The position numbers and the translations under genes are program-made. The notes under the pieces were generated by a model. That model had not been told where the DNA came from and searched no databases. It saw only the letters and a list, made by a program, of their open reading frames with translations. Below are positions 1 through 15,409 of a stretch of 64,000 bases of DNA, piece by piece. The stretch covers positions 10,906,001-10,970,000 of the forward strand of contig NC_003070.9 in assembly GCF_000001735.4 (NCBI RefSeq), read 5' to 3'. Each line of letters starts with the position of its first letter. The first letter of the stretch is position 1. This stretch comes from Arabidopsis thaliana. Taxonomy: Eukaryota; Streptophyta; Magnoliopsida; Brassicales; Brassicaceae.

Positions 1-2773
1 GCGAAATCCAAACCATCAAGGACATCCAAATCACTAGAAGAGTTCTTATCTGAAAGATCAACTTTTGGAGAGTTTCCTGTACTTCTACTCAGTGCCCAAA
101 TCTTGAATCCTTTCTTGTTCTTCTTCAAGCCGACTAACTCTTGACTCTTACTTAGATTTGGACCAAATCTTATACTTTGGACTCTGTCTAACAACAACCT
201 GTCTTCTAGAGAGAGCTGGTTTTTGTAGGTGAAGTCAGGGGAGAGTGATAGTTGCGTGTTGGAGATGGTTCTGTTGTTGGGTGGAGAGACATGGTTGGTT
301 TCTTGAAGCTTAACGCCGTGAGCACGTTTCTTTGATGACTTCATTAGTCGATGAAGCCATACAACGAGTTCGAGTACATATGAATCAACTATTGGTTTAT
401 CCGCATGATGAAGCGTCTGAAGTCGTGTTGGATTCCCGTTGTTCTCGCCTTTTCCTTTTCCTTTCCCAAACTCTATCCTGTATTCCAAATTACCAATTCG
501 TAGTTTGCTAGATCAGTTTGAAGATTCAAAATTTAAAACTTCAGTAGCTGATAGAGACTTACCTTGAATTTGCCCATTCACCTACCCATCCGAAGCCTTG
601 ATGTGCTCTGTGAAAATTGAATGTGACCAAAATGAACAAGGAGAAACATATTAAACCAAAAATGATGGTGAAGGAATACTTACTTGGTGGTGTTTTCAGC
701 GAACGGGACAAGCCATTGAAGCGACTTCTCCATTTCAGCTTTGATCTCAGGTACTGAAAGCTGCAGAAACACTCAAGTTAGGTAACAAAACAAGAAACAG
801 AACCAAACAATGCCTGACGATATACTTGAGAAACAGAGATCTTTTTTGGACAAACCTCTTCCTCCTGATCAAGAGTTTGTAGCCGAGGACGAAGAGCTGT
901 CTTGACAGTAGCGGGTAATGCATTGTACAGCGTGTCCCTTACATTAGAAGGAAGTGACGATGGTCGAGACGCCTAGAAATTTCAAGGATCAGTTTCAACC
1001 AGAGAATATATATCAGAATAAGACTGGTGAGAATCTGGAATCTTAGGCTTACAATATTATCGATTTGTTGTATTAGATTAGCATAGTGTAACGAAAGACC
1101 GGCTTCACCTAATCGTTCTCTTCCCTGCTCCCCTTCATTGTCTCTTAGACCTATTGTTGGTTAAGAAAATGATAGTTGAAATTTGGTTTTCCAGAAGTGG
1201 AGTCATTATAAGAGGACCAGCGGTACAAAGAAACATTACCATTGTTGCCAAAAACTTCCACAATCGTCTGCCGTATATAACTTACAACATCCACAAGCTT
1301 CTCAATTATCTGCAACAAAAGAAGATATTAGAATAACTAGCATATGTACCACACACTTAGACACAGCAATTCAATAACCACTTGCCTCTGCCAGATTCTG
1401 GGACCATAGGGATTTCTTCTGTAAGCTCTTCACGAGTTTCTTCTGTTGTTTTAGTTCATTTTGTAAGATGACGATACCCTCTCCTACATGTAGAAAAAGA
1501 AAATGAAATCGGGTGTTCTTGAAAGAGCTAAGACTGATCAAATAAATAGTAAGACCAACCTCTCCGAGGGAGGTTTAAAGACTCTACTTCTGCAAGCTTT
1601 CTCCTGTAATCTTGTTCAAACCTATCCAAAGCTTGCAACTCGTGATATAACTCCTGATAAAGCCAATGCAAGTTAGTTTCAAATCTCCCAGAAAAAGATT
1701 ACAACAGCTCATTGAAACTTCAACATGGAAACATACAGAAGTGATTCTGGCAAGAGTGACGAGCTCTTGCATCCTTGCCTCTGCATCATCTTTGAGCAGT
1801 TTATGCTGTGAGTTCTCTGTGTCAAGCCTGAAACGTTATAGACCCGTGTACAATGAAAATCCACTGGCATGTAAGTGACTAAAAAGCATTAGATAAGGAC
1901 TTGTTCAACACAAACTAAACTTACTTCATAAAATATCGATCGAGATTGTGCCACTGCAGATCTTTGCACATATTACCAAACCTGATAACCTCTCCAGAGA
2001 AAAGATCGAGTTCCTCCCTACAGGAAAAAGAAAATAAATCAAGAAAGAAAACGAACCAAAGACAGAAACAAATGGGGATAAATTATAAAACACAAACCTT
2101 TTGTCAGAAGCAGCAAGAATTTGCAACTCTGTGGTATCCGTAGAAACCAACTTCTTGACTTCCTCGGAATGCAACATATCTTTCTTCATGAACTTGAGAT
2201 TCTCTTCAGACAAAGATTGCAGCAAAGCAGCACCTTTGGCAATAGTATTGGCCACTTCAAAAGCCAATATAGTGACTTTGCCACCACGGGACGATGTAAC
2301 ACCAGAGAGATACGCGTTGCTCGGATTCATACGAGTCATGCTGCTCCCGAGCGTGTCTAGAACTTCAACAGCTTTCTCTAGCCCCATTACCCCAGCCCGT
2401 CCCATAAACGAGTTCCTCTGCATAAACTGTAGAAAAAAACAAGAACCAAATTCTCATCAATACAAAGATGAAATCTTTAGCTAGAGAAGTTGCATATCCT
2501 AAAGAAGCCTTTGAAAACAAAAACCTTGGTGGAATCGTTCCTTAATGGAGGCATCGGACCAAGCTCGCCAGAAAAGTTGAAAACAACCTCATCAGGCTTA
2601 GAACTTTTCCGTCTTGAGCCTCCGTAATTATCTGAATAATAAGAATCAGAGGTTTTACTTCTTCTCATAGACTTAAGTTTCCCAGAAAACCCTCTTGACT
2701 TATCATCATCGTTTGATCTCAACTTCTTCTTCTTATCATCATCTTTGAATACACAAGAACAAACACCTCCCAT
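1..2773 (-). CDS. PSI2: PSI/DUF668 protein (PSI2-like), 3' end outside the window
   Basis: Twelve coding exons are visible, reading downward: 2773-2525, 2426-2098, 2017-1925, 1827-1737, 1653-1560, 1483-1386, 1309-1240, 1150-1053, 972-856, 760-684, 607-563 and 477 past base 1. Frames join without a stop. The N-terminus MGGVCSC fits an N-myristoylation signal (Gly2, Ser6), followed by a basic Ser/Lys-rich linker. Next comes the conserved core beginning VTILAFEVANTIAKGAAL, a coiled-coil-rich middle, and the DUF668 region with the stretch YVLELVVWLHRLM. This architecture is that of PSK SIMULATOR proteins, plant plasma-membrane or nuclear growth-promoting proteins; I recall the A. thaliana gene as At1g30755. 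Intron 6 (1385-1310) starts with GC: the donor is GAG|GCAAGT, and alternative GT choices give a stop at once. The last residues lie beyond base 1. Family assignment is firm; the PSI2 name is from memory. Confidence 0.88.
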
Positions 2774-3660
2774 TTGTCTTCTCCAACAAGTTATCTCTCT
2801 GGTAAAGCTCTAATCTTCAGAGGAAAACAGCAGAAGAGAGACCAAATGACCCAAAAGATTCAAAACCTGAGAGAAAATCAAGAATTGCAACTATGGTGGG
2901 GACAAAAAGAAAGACTTGGTAAAATGGGAAAGACAAAGTCAGAGCAAGGAAGAGTTTTTATTATACACCATTCACAAGCTAAAGAGGAAGCACCGTGGCA
3001 TCAATTTGTTTACTTTGACTTATCATTTTAAAGAGAAGTCAGAGAGACGACTATTCTTACTTCCTTTTGGAATTTTTTTATTTGTTGTTTATCGAAAGAG
3101 AAGAAGACCATTGTTGAAGATATCTCGCCGGCCTTGTGACGTGCTTTTTAGGTTAGTTTTTTTTCAGCAATCTCTCTCTCGTTGAATTTCTTCGAATTGC
3201 AGAAGATTTATCCAATCTTATTTCGAGTATATTCAAACCTTAATTTCAACGCTAATGAAAAGTATAAGAGGAAGAAGACAGAAGACATGCTTACTCGCTG
3301 CGACGCGGTAGTAGAGGCGGTTTCCGGCGCCGGGAATGTAACCAGTGCGGTGATCGGGAGATTCTGGTTTATTTTTGTTTGTTGTTGCTGAATTGGGTGT
3401 ACCGTACCGGTTTAATTCTGAACCGGTGGAAATTCCGGTTTAGTCCAAGGAAAATTTTGGATAAACTATGGTTTGTTGGGAATTTAGTCATCCGATCTAT
3501 AGTTCTCTTTCGCTCCTTCTGGATTGATCAGAGTTTAGTTGATTTGCTTGAAGAAGATGAAGTTATGATTGAAGATGAGCTCCGACCGTCGCAGAGGTGA
3601 AATGCTGCTGCCCAAACTAATTACTATTGGGCCATTTTTAGGCCCATCAAAATAGGACTG
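2774..3660 (-). promoter_or_regulatory. 5' UTR and promoter region of the PSI2-like gene
   Basis: This is the upstream side of the minus-strand gene that starts at 2773. Two site II-type TGGGCC/GGCCCA motifs face each other at 3628-3633 and 3641-3646, a pattern common in promoters of broadly expressed plant genes. A cluster of ACCGGTT-like motifs lies at 3405-3460. Short open frames here do not look like proteins. A 5' UTR intron is possible but I could not place it. Confidence 0.5.
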
Positions 3661-6600
3661 TCAATATGTAATTTTCACAAAGTAAAAAACAATCCTTTTA
3701 TGTCTTTTGGAAGTGAGATTTAAATTGGGTATGTAATTTTTCAGCGTAACAAAAACGACAAAAAAAAAATAATCATGTTATTTTAATACATAATTTTTTG
3801 TAAATTGTTAATATTATTATCATTAACCTACTGTTTAAAACAAAATAAATAGGTACAATTTATAAATCTGACTGCTAAAATATATTATGAAAATATTAAT
3901 ATTAATGGCGTAAAAGATTAGAGATGGTGATTGTTAAAATAATTTGTGATGATAAACAAAACCTACACTATGTAAAATAAAGTCAATCCACAATAACTAT
4001 AATTTGAAGCTTTTGTCAGGTCAACGAGAAAAAGAAGTGGTTGCGAAGACGGTCGTTTACAAAAATGGTAACTAAGCTATGGCCTATGCCTTTAAATTCA
4101 TGCATCTCCTTGTCAACATTTCAATTTAAAGCTTTATTATGCTATATATAATTAGGATGTATCTACTAGATTTTTATCTATAACTCAATATCATGTAATT
4201 TCCGTATTAACATGGTGATTATTATATCAAGTAAAAACATCTTTAAATGTCCGTCGTTGTAGATGTATTTTAGTTTTACTGCTTCATGGTGTCTTCATAA
4301 ATAGATGCGGCAATTTATAACAAAAGTAGATTGTGTGCTCGAGATTGTTAATTACAATTAGCCATGTATGTCTTGGTAAATCTTTGACTTGTATAGTCCA
4401 TTAACAAATTAAAGAAAGAATAATCTGTATATTAACTTTGATTTATAAATTTCAAGGTAATATCACAAGTGTTCTATTAAAGTGGTTCAAATTCTTCAGA
4501 TTAAGAAGGTATAGTGAACTGAATTTCCAAATGTTCTTGTTCTCATTATATTGTTTTTGCAGTGTCTTTTTTAGTAGTGTACACTTTGATAAAGGCCATA
4601 TTAATGATAAACAAGATTGAAAGTACACTTATCGCCTTTTTTACAACATCATTATTATAAAACATTGATCTACATCCTAACATCATCAACAAATTTTGTT
4701 ATAAATTATTTTTTTCTCATGATTCTCGTTTTAAAACTTATCTAGAAGAGATATTTTAGCACAATGTAAATAAAATATAGATATATATGTTACTACTTGT
4801 GTGGGTGCTTGCTGCTTGAGCATGCGAGCGTGAAGTCTTAGTATTTTGAAACTTTATGGCGTAGCTAACATGTGAACTTGGTATTGTTAAGTGGGTTATA
4901 TCTTATTTTATTTCAGTTCACACATTAGATATATGTTTGAGGTTACAGAAGAAAATAAATAACTATACGAGGATTGTAGATTAATAGCATCCAAAACCAA
5001 AATTTATAATGATCCATGTGAAAATAGCAACCAAATGTTTTCTTTAACAAAATAAAATAAAAACCAAATGTTATATATATCTATATAGCCCATGTTTGTT
5101 CTATTGGTCGACATCGAATATTTTCTTTAGTTGCACTTAAATCGACAGATTAAATCGGAAATGACCCGATCCAACTACCAAACCAAAGAAGTGTGCTAAC
5201 ATGATATATTTATTTCGGTATCTTGTGGCAAGCATTATCTACGATAAGTTAGTAATAGTGGAACATGACATGTTTAATATGTCTCGACTCTTGTTAACAA
5301 TATTTAATACAAGGACACATAAAACATGGAATATGGAGATAAGAACCCCATACAAAGAATTTAATAAATTTATTGTGCTATCAAGAATATTTCAAGATTT
5401 GCATGCGGATCATGAGCCGGCTGGTGAAACTAGGAAATTATATAAAATTATTGACTTTTGAGTTTGACAGATGGTTGTTCGGTGTCTAACTATATCATCA
5501 ATTGCACTGATCACATATATTAAATTTTTGAGTAATTACGGAATTAGTAATACTTTGTAGTCTTTGTACGTTTTTCAGTGTTTTATTTAGGCAACTACGT
5601 ACAAACAAAACTAAGTTCATATAAAGAAATTGCAACCAATAACAAAAGTTGGGAGAGCTAGCAACCCTCAAGTAAATCACAAATTGTTTTTTTGTCGAAG
5701 TGAACAAACGTGATTTTTAAATATTTTGAAAGATTTTTGGTGGACCACTATATTATCAAATGGATTTTTATATGGTTTAGTTATCTATATATTTTAAGTA
5801 TTTTCTTCATTATCATGCTCTATTTTTTTATGTAAACATCTATTTTTTGAAATAATCACCTCACATATACCATTTATTATTATTATTAAAGTTTATATGA
5901 TTAAATATTGGTTTGTCCATGTATTTAAATTCCAAATATATATATATATATATTTTAGGAGATCTAAATAACGTGTTATATTTATATATATATATGTTTA
6001 ACCGTACTCTTTTGGCATTTCTAAGATCAACTCAGTTAATTATCATTACAATTAGTGTTAATTATTTTTTATTTTCTTGACATTTACCTAATTTTCTATG
6101 TAAAGCACGTTTCTACACATTCTATTGTAGATTTTGTGGTGCGGGTAAGATTCATAGCAATACCAACATGAGAATTAATTACAGTTTCATATATTGTATT
6201 GTAAATTTCTTTTGAATCAATCGCTAAATTTTTATAATTCGTCACTGGTTTGGTCATAAGTTATTCACAATATGGACTAGCCGAAGTTATATATAGTTTT
6301 AAATTATATAAATAGGTACAACCGTATAAGCATAATAAGCCCATGAAATGAGTCTAGCTCTCTCTCTATATACATTTATACATACACGCATAACACCCAC
6401 CCCATCAAAACTTGGAAGTGCATCAATTGGATGGTATAAAACGGACGTCGTTTATTTGTTTTTGAGCTTTTGAATGCTTTCTCTGTTTGCGCATTAACCG
6501 GCGAAATTTCTCAATGCTAATTACACTTCCCATTGAACGAAATAAAATAAATTAGTTTAAGATTAAATAATACACACCCAAATTCCAGAAGATAAAACAT

Positions 6601-8895
6601 CTACGTACACGGGTCAATTAGATTAATTGTACATTCTTACATATGTATTGACGGATCTAAACAAGAAAAGGTGGTAGATCTCTTAAGTGGTGACGATTAT
6701 CTTATAAGTTTAAGTAAAAACTCAAGAATCTAGTCAGCAGACTTCTACAAGAATTAGGTCGTTTTTGTTATTGCAGATGTGTGATTATTAATCTGTTATA
6801 TACTTAATAAATGACAAAATATCACAGTATATGTGACAAACGTGATAGTTATTATCAATTGTCAGAAAATCATTTGAGATCAATTTAAACTAAATTAGTT
6901 TGACTTATTTTGTACTTTTACCTTTCAAATCATTTTCTCCATTTGTTTTTTTTTCAACTGTTAAGAAGAACTGTCGGTAGAGGTGTTTTCAACAAAAATA
7001 AATTAGTTGGTTGACATATATTTTTTAATCCTAACATGGTATGTTCCTTCCAAAATAAAACACCAAAACACCAGTTATAATTTATCATGAGTTTCTTACC
7101 AGTATGATTACACCGCATGTCACTAAACTCACAAAAAGGTTACTTACATTCGTTTAATTTTTTTTGGAAATCTAAATTACTCAATTTTATTGGTAGAGTA
7201 TAGCTCATTAACTAAGGGGAACATATTTTGTTTCCTATCACATTTATTCGTCGATTTTCCACCAGAAACTGCTTATAAAATGAAACACATGTTTTAGAAA
7301 GACACCTATTCACAAAGTAGTATTAATGTTGATTATTTTTTTGTTAACTAGGGGTAAAAATTGATTTTTCAGGATGACTGAAGCGGTCGAGTAGTCCACT
7401 CATTAAATTTTTGAATGGACCTAAAGCATGGTACTAGATGATATTTTGCACACAAAAAGAATTTACAAAAAATGTATATGATGTTATTTTTTTTTAATTT
7501 AATATTAAATTATTTTTAAAGAGAAAATAAATGTTTATACATGATTAATGCAAACTTTTTTTAACTTTTGGTTTAAATCTATTCTTAGCATTGTCTTGTC
7601 GCACACCAAGTTTAGATGCATCCCGCGAGCGATGAGTTTCCTCCCTTTGTAATAGTGCTCACCCGATTACGTACATTCTTGTTTATTAACTTGACTAGCT
7701 TTTCCGGTGTAGATTATTGTTCTCCGTGTCATCTCTTATTCCGCTCCCCCAGATGGCGTGTATGGCATTCTGAAAAGTATATCCCAGCAAGAATCTCTTT
7801 CTTTTGTTTAAGTCTCTACTTGCAAGAATTTTCATCACGACTTCCCACTTTTTCTAAATATAAATGATGTTAGACGATCGATATTTGAATTAAGAAAGTA
7901 ATTCATATTAAGTTAATTTATGATTATTTCCTTTTGTAACAATTAAATAAATGGTGGATGCTAGTAAAACTATTCTCATTGGTGATATTTTGATCGTGTC
8001 TTTAAAATAAAAATAATAGAAGAAAATAGATGAAGTGTCTTTAAATGAGTAATAATGTCTTTACAAAAACATTTCTGACCTCCAAAATAGAAGATGTTTT
8101 TAAATTTAATCTTAATTTATTTTTAAAATATCTACACAGATATGACCAATGTGGATGCTTTTAGACTACCTCGTCAATTATTAACAAAGACTTATGATTA
8201 CATTTGCAGTTGCACTCTCTCTCTCTCGTCTTTCAAAAGTGTTCTAATTAAAATCCTCAATAATGTCATTAAGAATCTAATTCTTAAATCAAATTCGTAC
8301 TCTCAATAGTTTTCTACAACTTTTTCTAACCATTGGTTAGTTGGTTATGTTTTCTAGTTACCACTGACCATAATATTTCGTGAGAACTAAATTAATCTAT
8401 ATATGTATATCGCAGTGTGGTCAACAATGTCTCCCGGTAAAGATCAGTTTTTTTTAATACTCAATCAAAATCAATCAATCAATAATGTAATTTTCTATTG
8501 TTTTATTCCATTACTGAATTCACTTAGTAATTTAGAGAAAAACACTAACATGCATTCTTACCATATGAAAAATAAAGCAAAATTCCACAAACGAATGAAA
8601 TTAATTCGTACGACTTCCACTCTTAAGTTGAATTTTTGAGGTAAAAGTGATTCACTATTTGGGTAAGAATATATATACCACTTGGAGTCATGTTTATTTA
8701 TGTATATAAATGTGATTATATCAAAAGATACAAGTGTGATTAATAGAAGTGTGATAGAATGATCAGTATATGGGCCACATATGTCATTGCATAATTAATC
8801 TTTAGGCAATGTCGTTGATGTCACTTTGTTCTTTAAGCTAAATTGGCCACAAATACTATCAATCACTACTTATCTTACCATTTGTTTAGGTGACC
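3661..8895. other. AT-rich intergenic DNA, no gene recognised
   Basis: About 5.2 kb of AT-rich sequence. Open frames are short, lack codon structure and resemble no family I know. It holds a short (TA)n run near 5938-5955. No RNA gene or intact transposon end could be supported. Confidence 0.6.
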
Positions 8896-8985
8896 TTTAC
8901 ACTAACACCTTTTATTCACACAAGTATATGTGTATCGTGTTTTACACTAACACCTTTTATTCACACAAGTATATGTGTATCGTGT
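8896..8985. repeat. Perfect 2 x 45 bp tandem duplication
   Basis: The 45-bp unit 8896-8940, starting TTTACACTAACACC, is repeated exactly at 8941-8985. It ends six bases before the target duplication of the adjacent hAT element, so it may be a local slippage or repair product. Confidence 0.93.
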
Positions 8986-8990
8986 GTAAA

Positions 8991-9981
8991 GATCTTGGTA
9001 GAGATGTTAATGATGGGTTAAAACCCACTGGGTATTCAAAACCCACATAAAATTTTAAGTTCATAAATCTATTTTTTCTGAAAAAAAAATACAGGTTTAA
9101 AATGGGTTGGGTACCCAAATAAATAAAACCCATATGGGTTTACCTCATTGGGTAATGGGTACCTACGGGTTTTTTAAGTCCTTTTTCAGGTGAATCAACA
9201 TTTTCTCGTCAAAAAAGATTTCACATTTTTTCGCCAAAACCGCGATTTAACAGTTTACCGCCAAAAAAGACATTCAACATTTACCCGCTAAAAAAGACAT
9301 TCAACATTTTTCCGCCAAAAACGACAATCAACATTTTCCCGCCAAAACGCAATTCAACATTTTCCCGCCAAAAACGACATTCAATATTTTCTCGCCAAAA
9401 CGCAATTCAACATTTTCCCGCCAAAAACGACATTCAATATTTTCCCGCCAAAACGCAATTCAACATTTTTCCGCCAAAAACGCGATTCAACATTTTTCGC
9501 CAAAAATGATTTCACATTTTCCCGCTAAAAACGCAATTTAACATTTTTCCGCCAAAACCGACATTCAACATTTTCCCGCCAAAAAGGATTTCACATTTTC
9601 CGATCAAAAACACAATTTTAACATTTTTCCGCCAAAAATGATATTCAACATTTTTCCGCCAAAAACACAATTCAACCTTTTTCTCATCAAATATATATGT
9701 AATACAGAAAATAAATACAATTTAAAATATATTTATAAGCAAATTATAGATACAACATACATATAATAGTATATTAGCAGTTAAAATAAACTCTAAGAAA
9801 ATGACAAACACCAAGTTGGGTACCCACGGGTAGTCTCAAAACAATCAGTTTTTTTCGGGCTTTACCCACTAAATCAAAAACCCATCTGGGTTTTCTAAAG
9901 TTGGGTTTTTGGTGGGCAGGTTTATTTTGGGTTCAGGTCGGGTTGGGCTTTTTTACCCACCACAACATCTCTAGATCTTGG
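8991..9981. mobile_element. Non-autonomous hAT-type transposon with E2F-site array
   Basis: The element spans 8999-9973 (975 bp) and is bounded by a perfect 8-bp target site duplication, GATCTTGG, at 8991-8998 and 9974-9981. Its ends are inverted: TAGAGATGTT at the left, AACATCTCTA at the right, then imperfectly matched subterminal sequence (TGGGTTAAAA against TGGGTAAAAA). An 8-bp duplication with TAGAGATG-type ends is the hAT signature. There is no transposase frame. Much of the interior (about 9188-9690) is a tandem array described separately. The subterminal parts carry repeated TGGGTA/TACCCA motifs, possible transposase-binding repeats. The perfect duplication suggests a fairly recent insertion. 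Confidence 0.9.
9188..9690 (+). repeat. Array of about 19 units of 26-27 bp, each with a TTTTCCCGCC-like core
   Basis: Units read approximately CAACATTTTCCCGCC followed by AAAA(C/A)CGAC/GCAATT. At least five copies keep the full TTTTCCCGCC core (near 9334, 9360, 9413, 9438, 9570). Others are variants such as TTTTTCCGCC or TTTTCTCGCC. TTTCCCGCC matches the consensus E2F/DP binding site (TTTSSCGC). The array lies wholly inside the hAT element. Confidence 0.88.
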
Positions 9982-9984
9982 AGT

Positions 9985-10420
9985 ACATATACCATCCAGT
10001 TTAGTTAGAATATATTATTATCCGGTTCAATTGACTGGTTAAGTTAGAACAGTTCTATATAAGAAAATTGTTTTACACTTTACTCTTTAAGAAATAAGAA
10101 TCGAAAATCTTAACAAACTTTTCTTAATAGCTCAGCTCAATTCTTATTTTGTAATATGGTATCAGAGTCAGGTTTCAATGTGTCTCGATTGTAGACCATC
10201 CGTGGATGTCCAGTCCCACAAACTTCACGTTTCAGATGTCCAGTCCTGAGCGTGAGGGGGTGTATTAGAATATGTCCTACATCGAGATTTTGATAATTTA
10301 TGGAGCAATATATAAGTATGTGGTAAACCTCAACTCTTGAGCTAGCTTTTGGGTATGAGGTAGACTCATACTAATATGAAATCATATTTTTATCATCTGT
10401 TAGAAAACACTAGTCCTTTT
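9985..10420 (+). mobile_element. TRIM-like miniature LTR retrotransposon remnant
   Basis: TGGTATCAGAGTCAGG at 10157-10172 resembles the initiator-tRNA-Met primer-binding site of plant copia and TRIM elements. About 90 bp on, the purine tract GAGCGTGAGGGGG (ending 10260) is followed directly by TGTATTAGAATATGTCC, a typical 3' LTR start. The very short interior lacks coding sequence, as in TRIM elements. I could not match a left LTR to the right one, so the outer borders are approximate and the element may be composite or broken. Confidence 0.5.
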
Positions 10421-12240
10421 AGGAAATACCAAAATCTACAGGATGTAAACATAAGGGATAGTGGAGAATCTATTTAAAGTGAAATGGAGTTGGTAAATTG
10501 AGGCTTAGTACTACATAGGTCAGTTTGTTGACTTCTAAAGTGGCTTTGCATTCACAAGTATGAATGGTCAAGCTTAGCGTTTGGTGGTGCGATCAATAAA
10601 AGATTAATTATCATTAGTATTAATGTATTATAGTATCACTATACATCTCTTATTAAGTGCTATACATCACAGATACCCACAAAACAATTTGTAACTCAAT
10701 TTAAAGGTAGTAATTTTTTATAAAGAGATTTCATAAATCTAAATGAAAAGTTAAAGGACAGAAAGTAATCAAAGTTGAACCAAACAACCATAAGAAAGAA
10801 GGGAATCTGGTTATTAACATAGCTAAATTTGTTAGTTAGTGTATTTTCTAGAATCCAATATTTATATATATATATATATATATAGCTAAATAATTGATGA
10901 TTTTTGAAAGAAAATTTTCCTAAATAAAACTATTACTATACCTCCCCAACATCAATCCGGCTAATAGTTACTTAATTTCATGCTTAATTGTTGATAAAAT
11001 AATATTTTGTATAAGTTATACATACGATCAAAACTAATAATACATATAAGGGTTTTTAATATATAACAACGCCATTCTAAAAAAATTGAGGCGACAACAA
11101 ATATATTCTACGGACTATATAGTTTTGAAGGTTAAAACCTATATATACTTGCTAGGAAAAACCAATTTATAATATTTCGAATGGTGTAAGTTTTTTTTCC
11201 AAGTAATTAAGTAAGAGTTGTAGGCTTTCTATTTATGGATCATCCACTATTTTTCTACTTGGCCACTCACTATAAACGTAAAACATATTAAACGACCAAA
11301 AGTAATTTAGATTCTATCTTAAGAGTTAAGACTACACTGTTACATAAAATATTTTCCACTCTTAAATTTTCTTTCTTTGCTAAAAAATTTAAAGTTGACA
11401 AAAATATCTAAAATAAACCATAATAACTATACCATTTAGTTACAGAATATTTTTGATTGAGTAGGATTATGCAACTTAAGACAACTCTCTAAGATTTATT
11501 GTATATTTTATTCAAATATAAATTGAAGAAAATATATTAAATTTTTGAGCCACAATTACTGGAGATGGTGGTGTCAGTATCTTTGAAATAATGAAGAAAT
11601 TGTCCCCTCTAAAGTTAAAACCCACAAATTATGACCTACTTTCAAACACCATATATTTCTCCATAAACTTGGGGTCTTAATCAATTAATTATAAAAACAG
11701 ATTGTACATTAACATTTTCCTTTTTTCATTGACACGAAAATTTTAGAAAGAGGTTATCCAATGTCAATAATGTTTCATTTCAGATTCGGCTCAAAAATAG
11801 AAAAATATACAAATAATTTGAATTAAATATAATAATGACTTTTTCTTCGAACTCACAGTACATAAGGCAACAAGTGTCAGATTTGATGCATAGAGATAAT
11901 AGCATTTTTCGTAGTTTTTGTTAAATATAAGTATAATACAACATTCCAAATTTCTATTACAGATTTTTAACTGGATCGGATAATTAGATCGGCATATTTT
12001 TCAAGCTTTCAGCAAAAACGATCACCCTAAAATTATTTTTTTTGATGGAATGATTTGTTTGAGGATATTGAATATATACACTCCAATTCCAAAAAGGCTA
12101 TAAAGTATGAATTAAACAATCAAGTAGTAATAGCCATTATTAATGATTCGAAAATGGTAAAGAAATAATTAACACTAAACAAGAGTCAAAAGAACATGAC
12201 GTAAATATTACATCAACTTTACGTATAAACCCCTTCCCTC
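10421..12240. other. AT-rich intergenic DNA upstream of the BBE-like gene
   Basis: No coding region or transposon end could be supported. A (TA)n microsatellite lies at about 10861-10884. The 3' end of the stretch holds the promoter of the gene at 12321. Confidence 0.6.
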
Positions 12241-12244
12241 TCTC

Positions 12245-14441
<2,197 letters not shown>

Positions 14442-15100
14442 ATTTGGAGTTAGACAAGAATAAGAGTGTGGTTTAAGATTTCTCTTAGGAAAGACTTGTT
14501 ACTTGTGTTTTTGTGCTTTTAAACATGGCCAACACACTTGTATTTCAAAATTGTTATCCAATCTAATCCCTTATGAGGTCTTAGAAGTAATGGCAAATTT
14601 GGCTAAACCAAATCAAATCATATTTGCCTATAAATGATGATAGTTTGGTTTAATGGCAAACTCCCTATTGTTCCACCACAATTCCCTATTTAAACACACC
14701 TCTTTTAAACAATAGTGATAGGATACTACCTTGTAGAAAATATGTATCTAGAAGGAGATATTCATCTTCCTAATTTCCTCCAATCTTTATATTTCATCCC
14801 AAAGAAAGAAAAAAATGATTGTAATAGGAAATAGAGAACCAATTTTGTACAGACAAACTACGGATTGACCCTGTATACCGTATACTGTAAGACGATTTGT
14901 TTTTTAAAATTTGTTATTTTTAACATATATGATTATGTGTTATACTATATAGTAACTCGCGGTATACCGCAAGCCTATATTTTTATTTTCAAAATTTACA
15001 TTTTTGTTTTTAAGATGATATATAAATATATGCTATTATTTTGTTTAATTTAAATGTATGGTACACCGCAAGACGATATTTTGTAACTAAAATTTTAAAA
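14442..15100. other. 3' flank and Helitron-like sequence debris
   Basis: After the BBE-like gene the sequence carries three versions of a GGTATACCGC-type motif (near 14873, 14957, 15058). They are related to the palindrome at Helitron 3' ends, one of which is seen again at 25445. The motif AACTCGCGGTATACCGCAAG at 14953 is the best. No full element border could be set, and there is no gene. Confidence 0.35.
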
Positions 15101-15409
15101 TTTTAAGTTGTATTTGTTTTGTTAATATTGTTTATTTTGTCTAGTGTTTAAGATTGTATAAGTGTAATTGATTGTTAATTTCACCCGAATATACAATCAT
15201 GTATTAATATCTACCTAAATCCTTCAATTTTAGGATTTAAACTGTAGTATAAAGTTCAAATGTGTTGTCCAAAAAAAAAAAAGTTCAAATGTTTATAATG
15301 TTTAAACTTCTTTTAAAAGAATCAAAATGTGTTTCTTTAAAAAATAAGTTGAAGTTGTATTTGTTTTGTTAATATTGTTTGTTTTATTTAGTGCTTAACA
15401 TTGTCTAAG

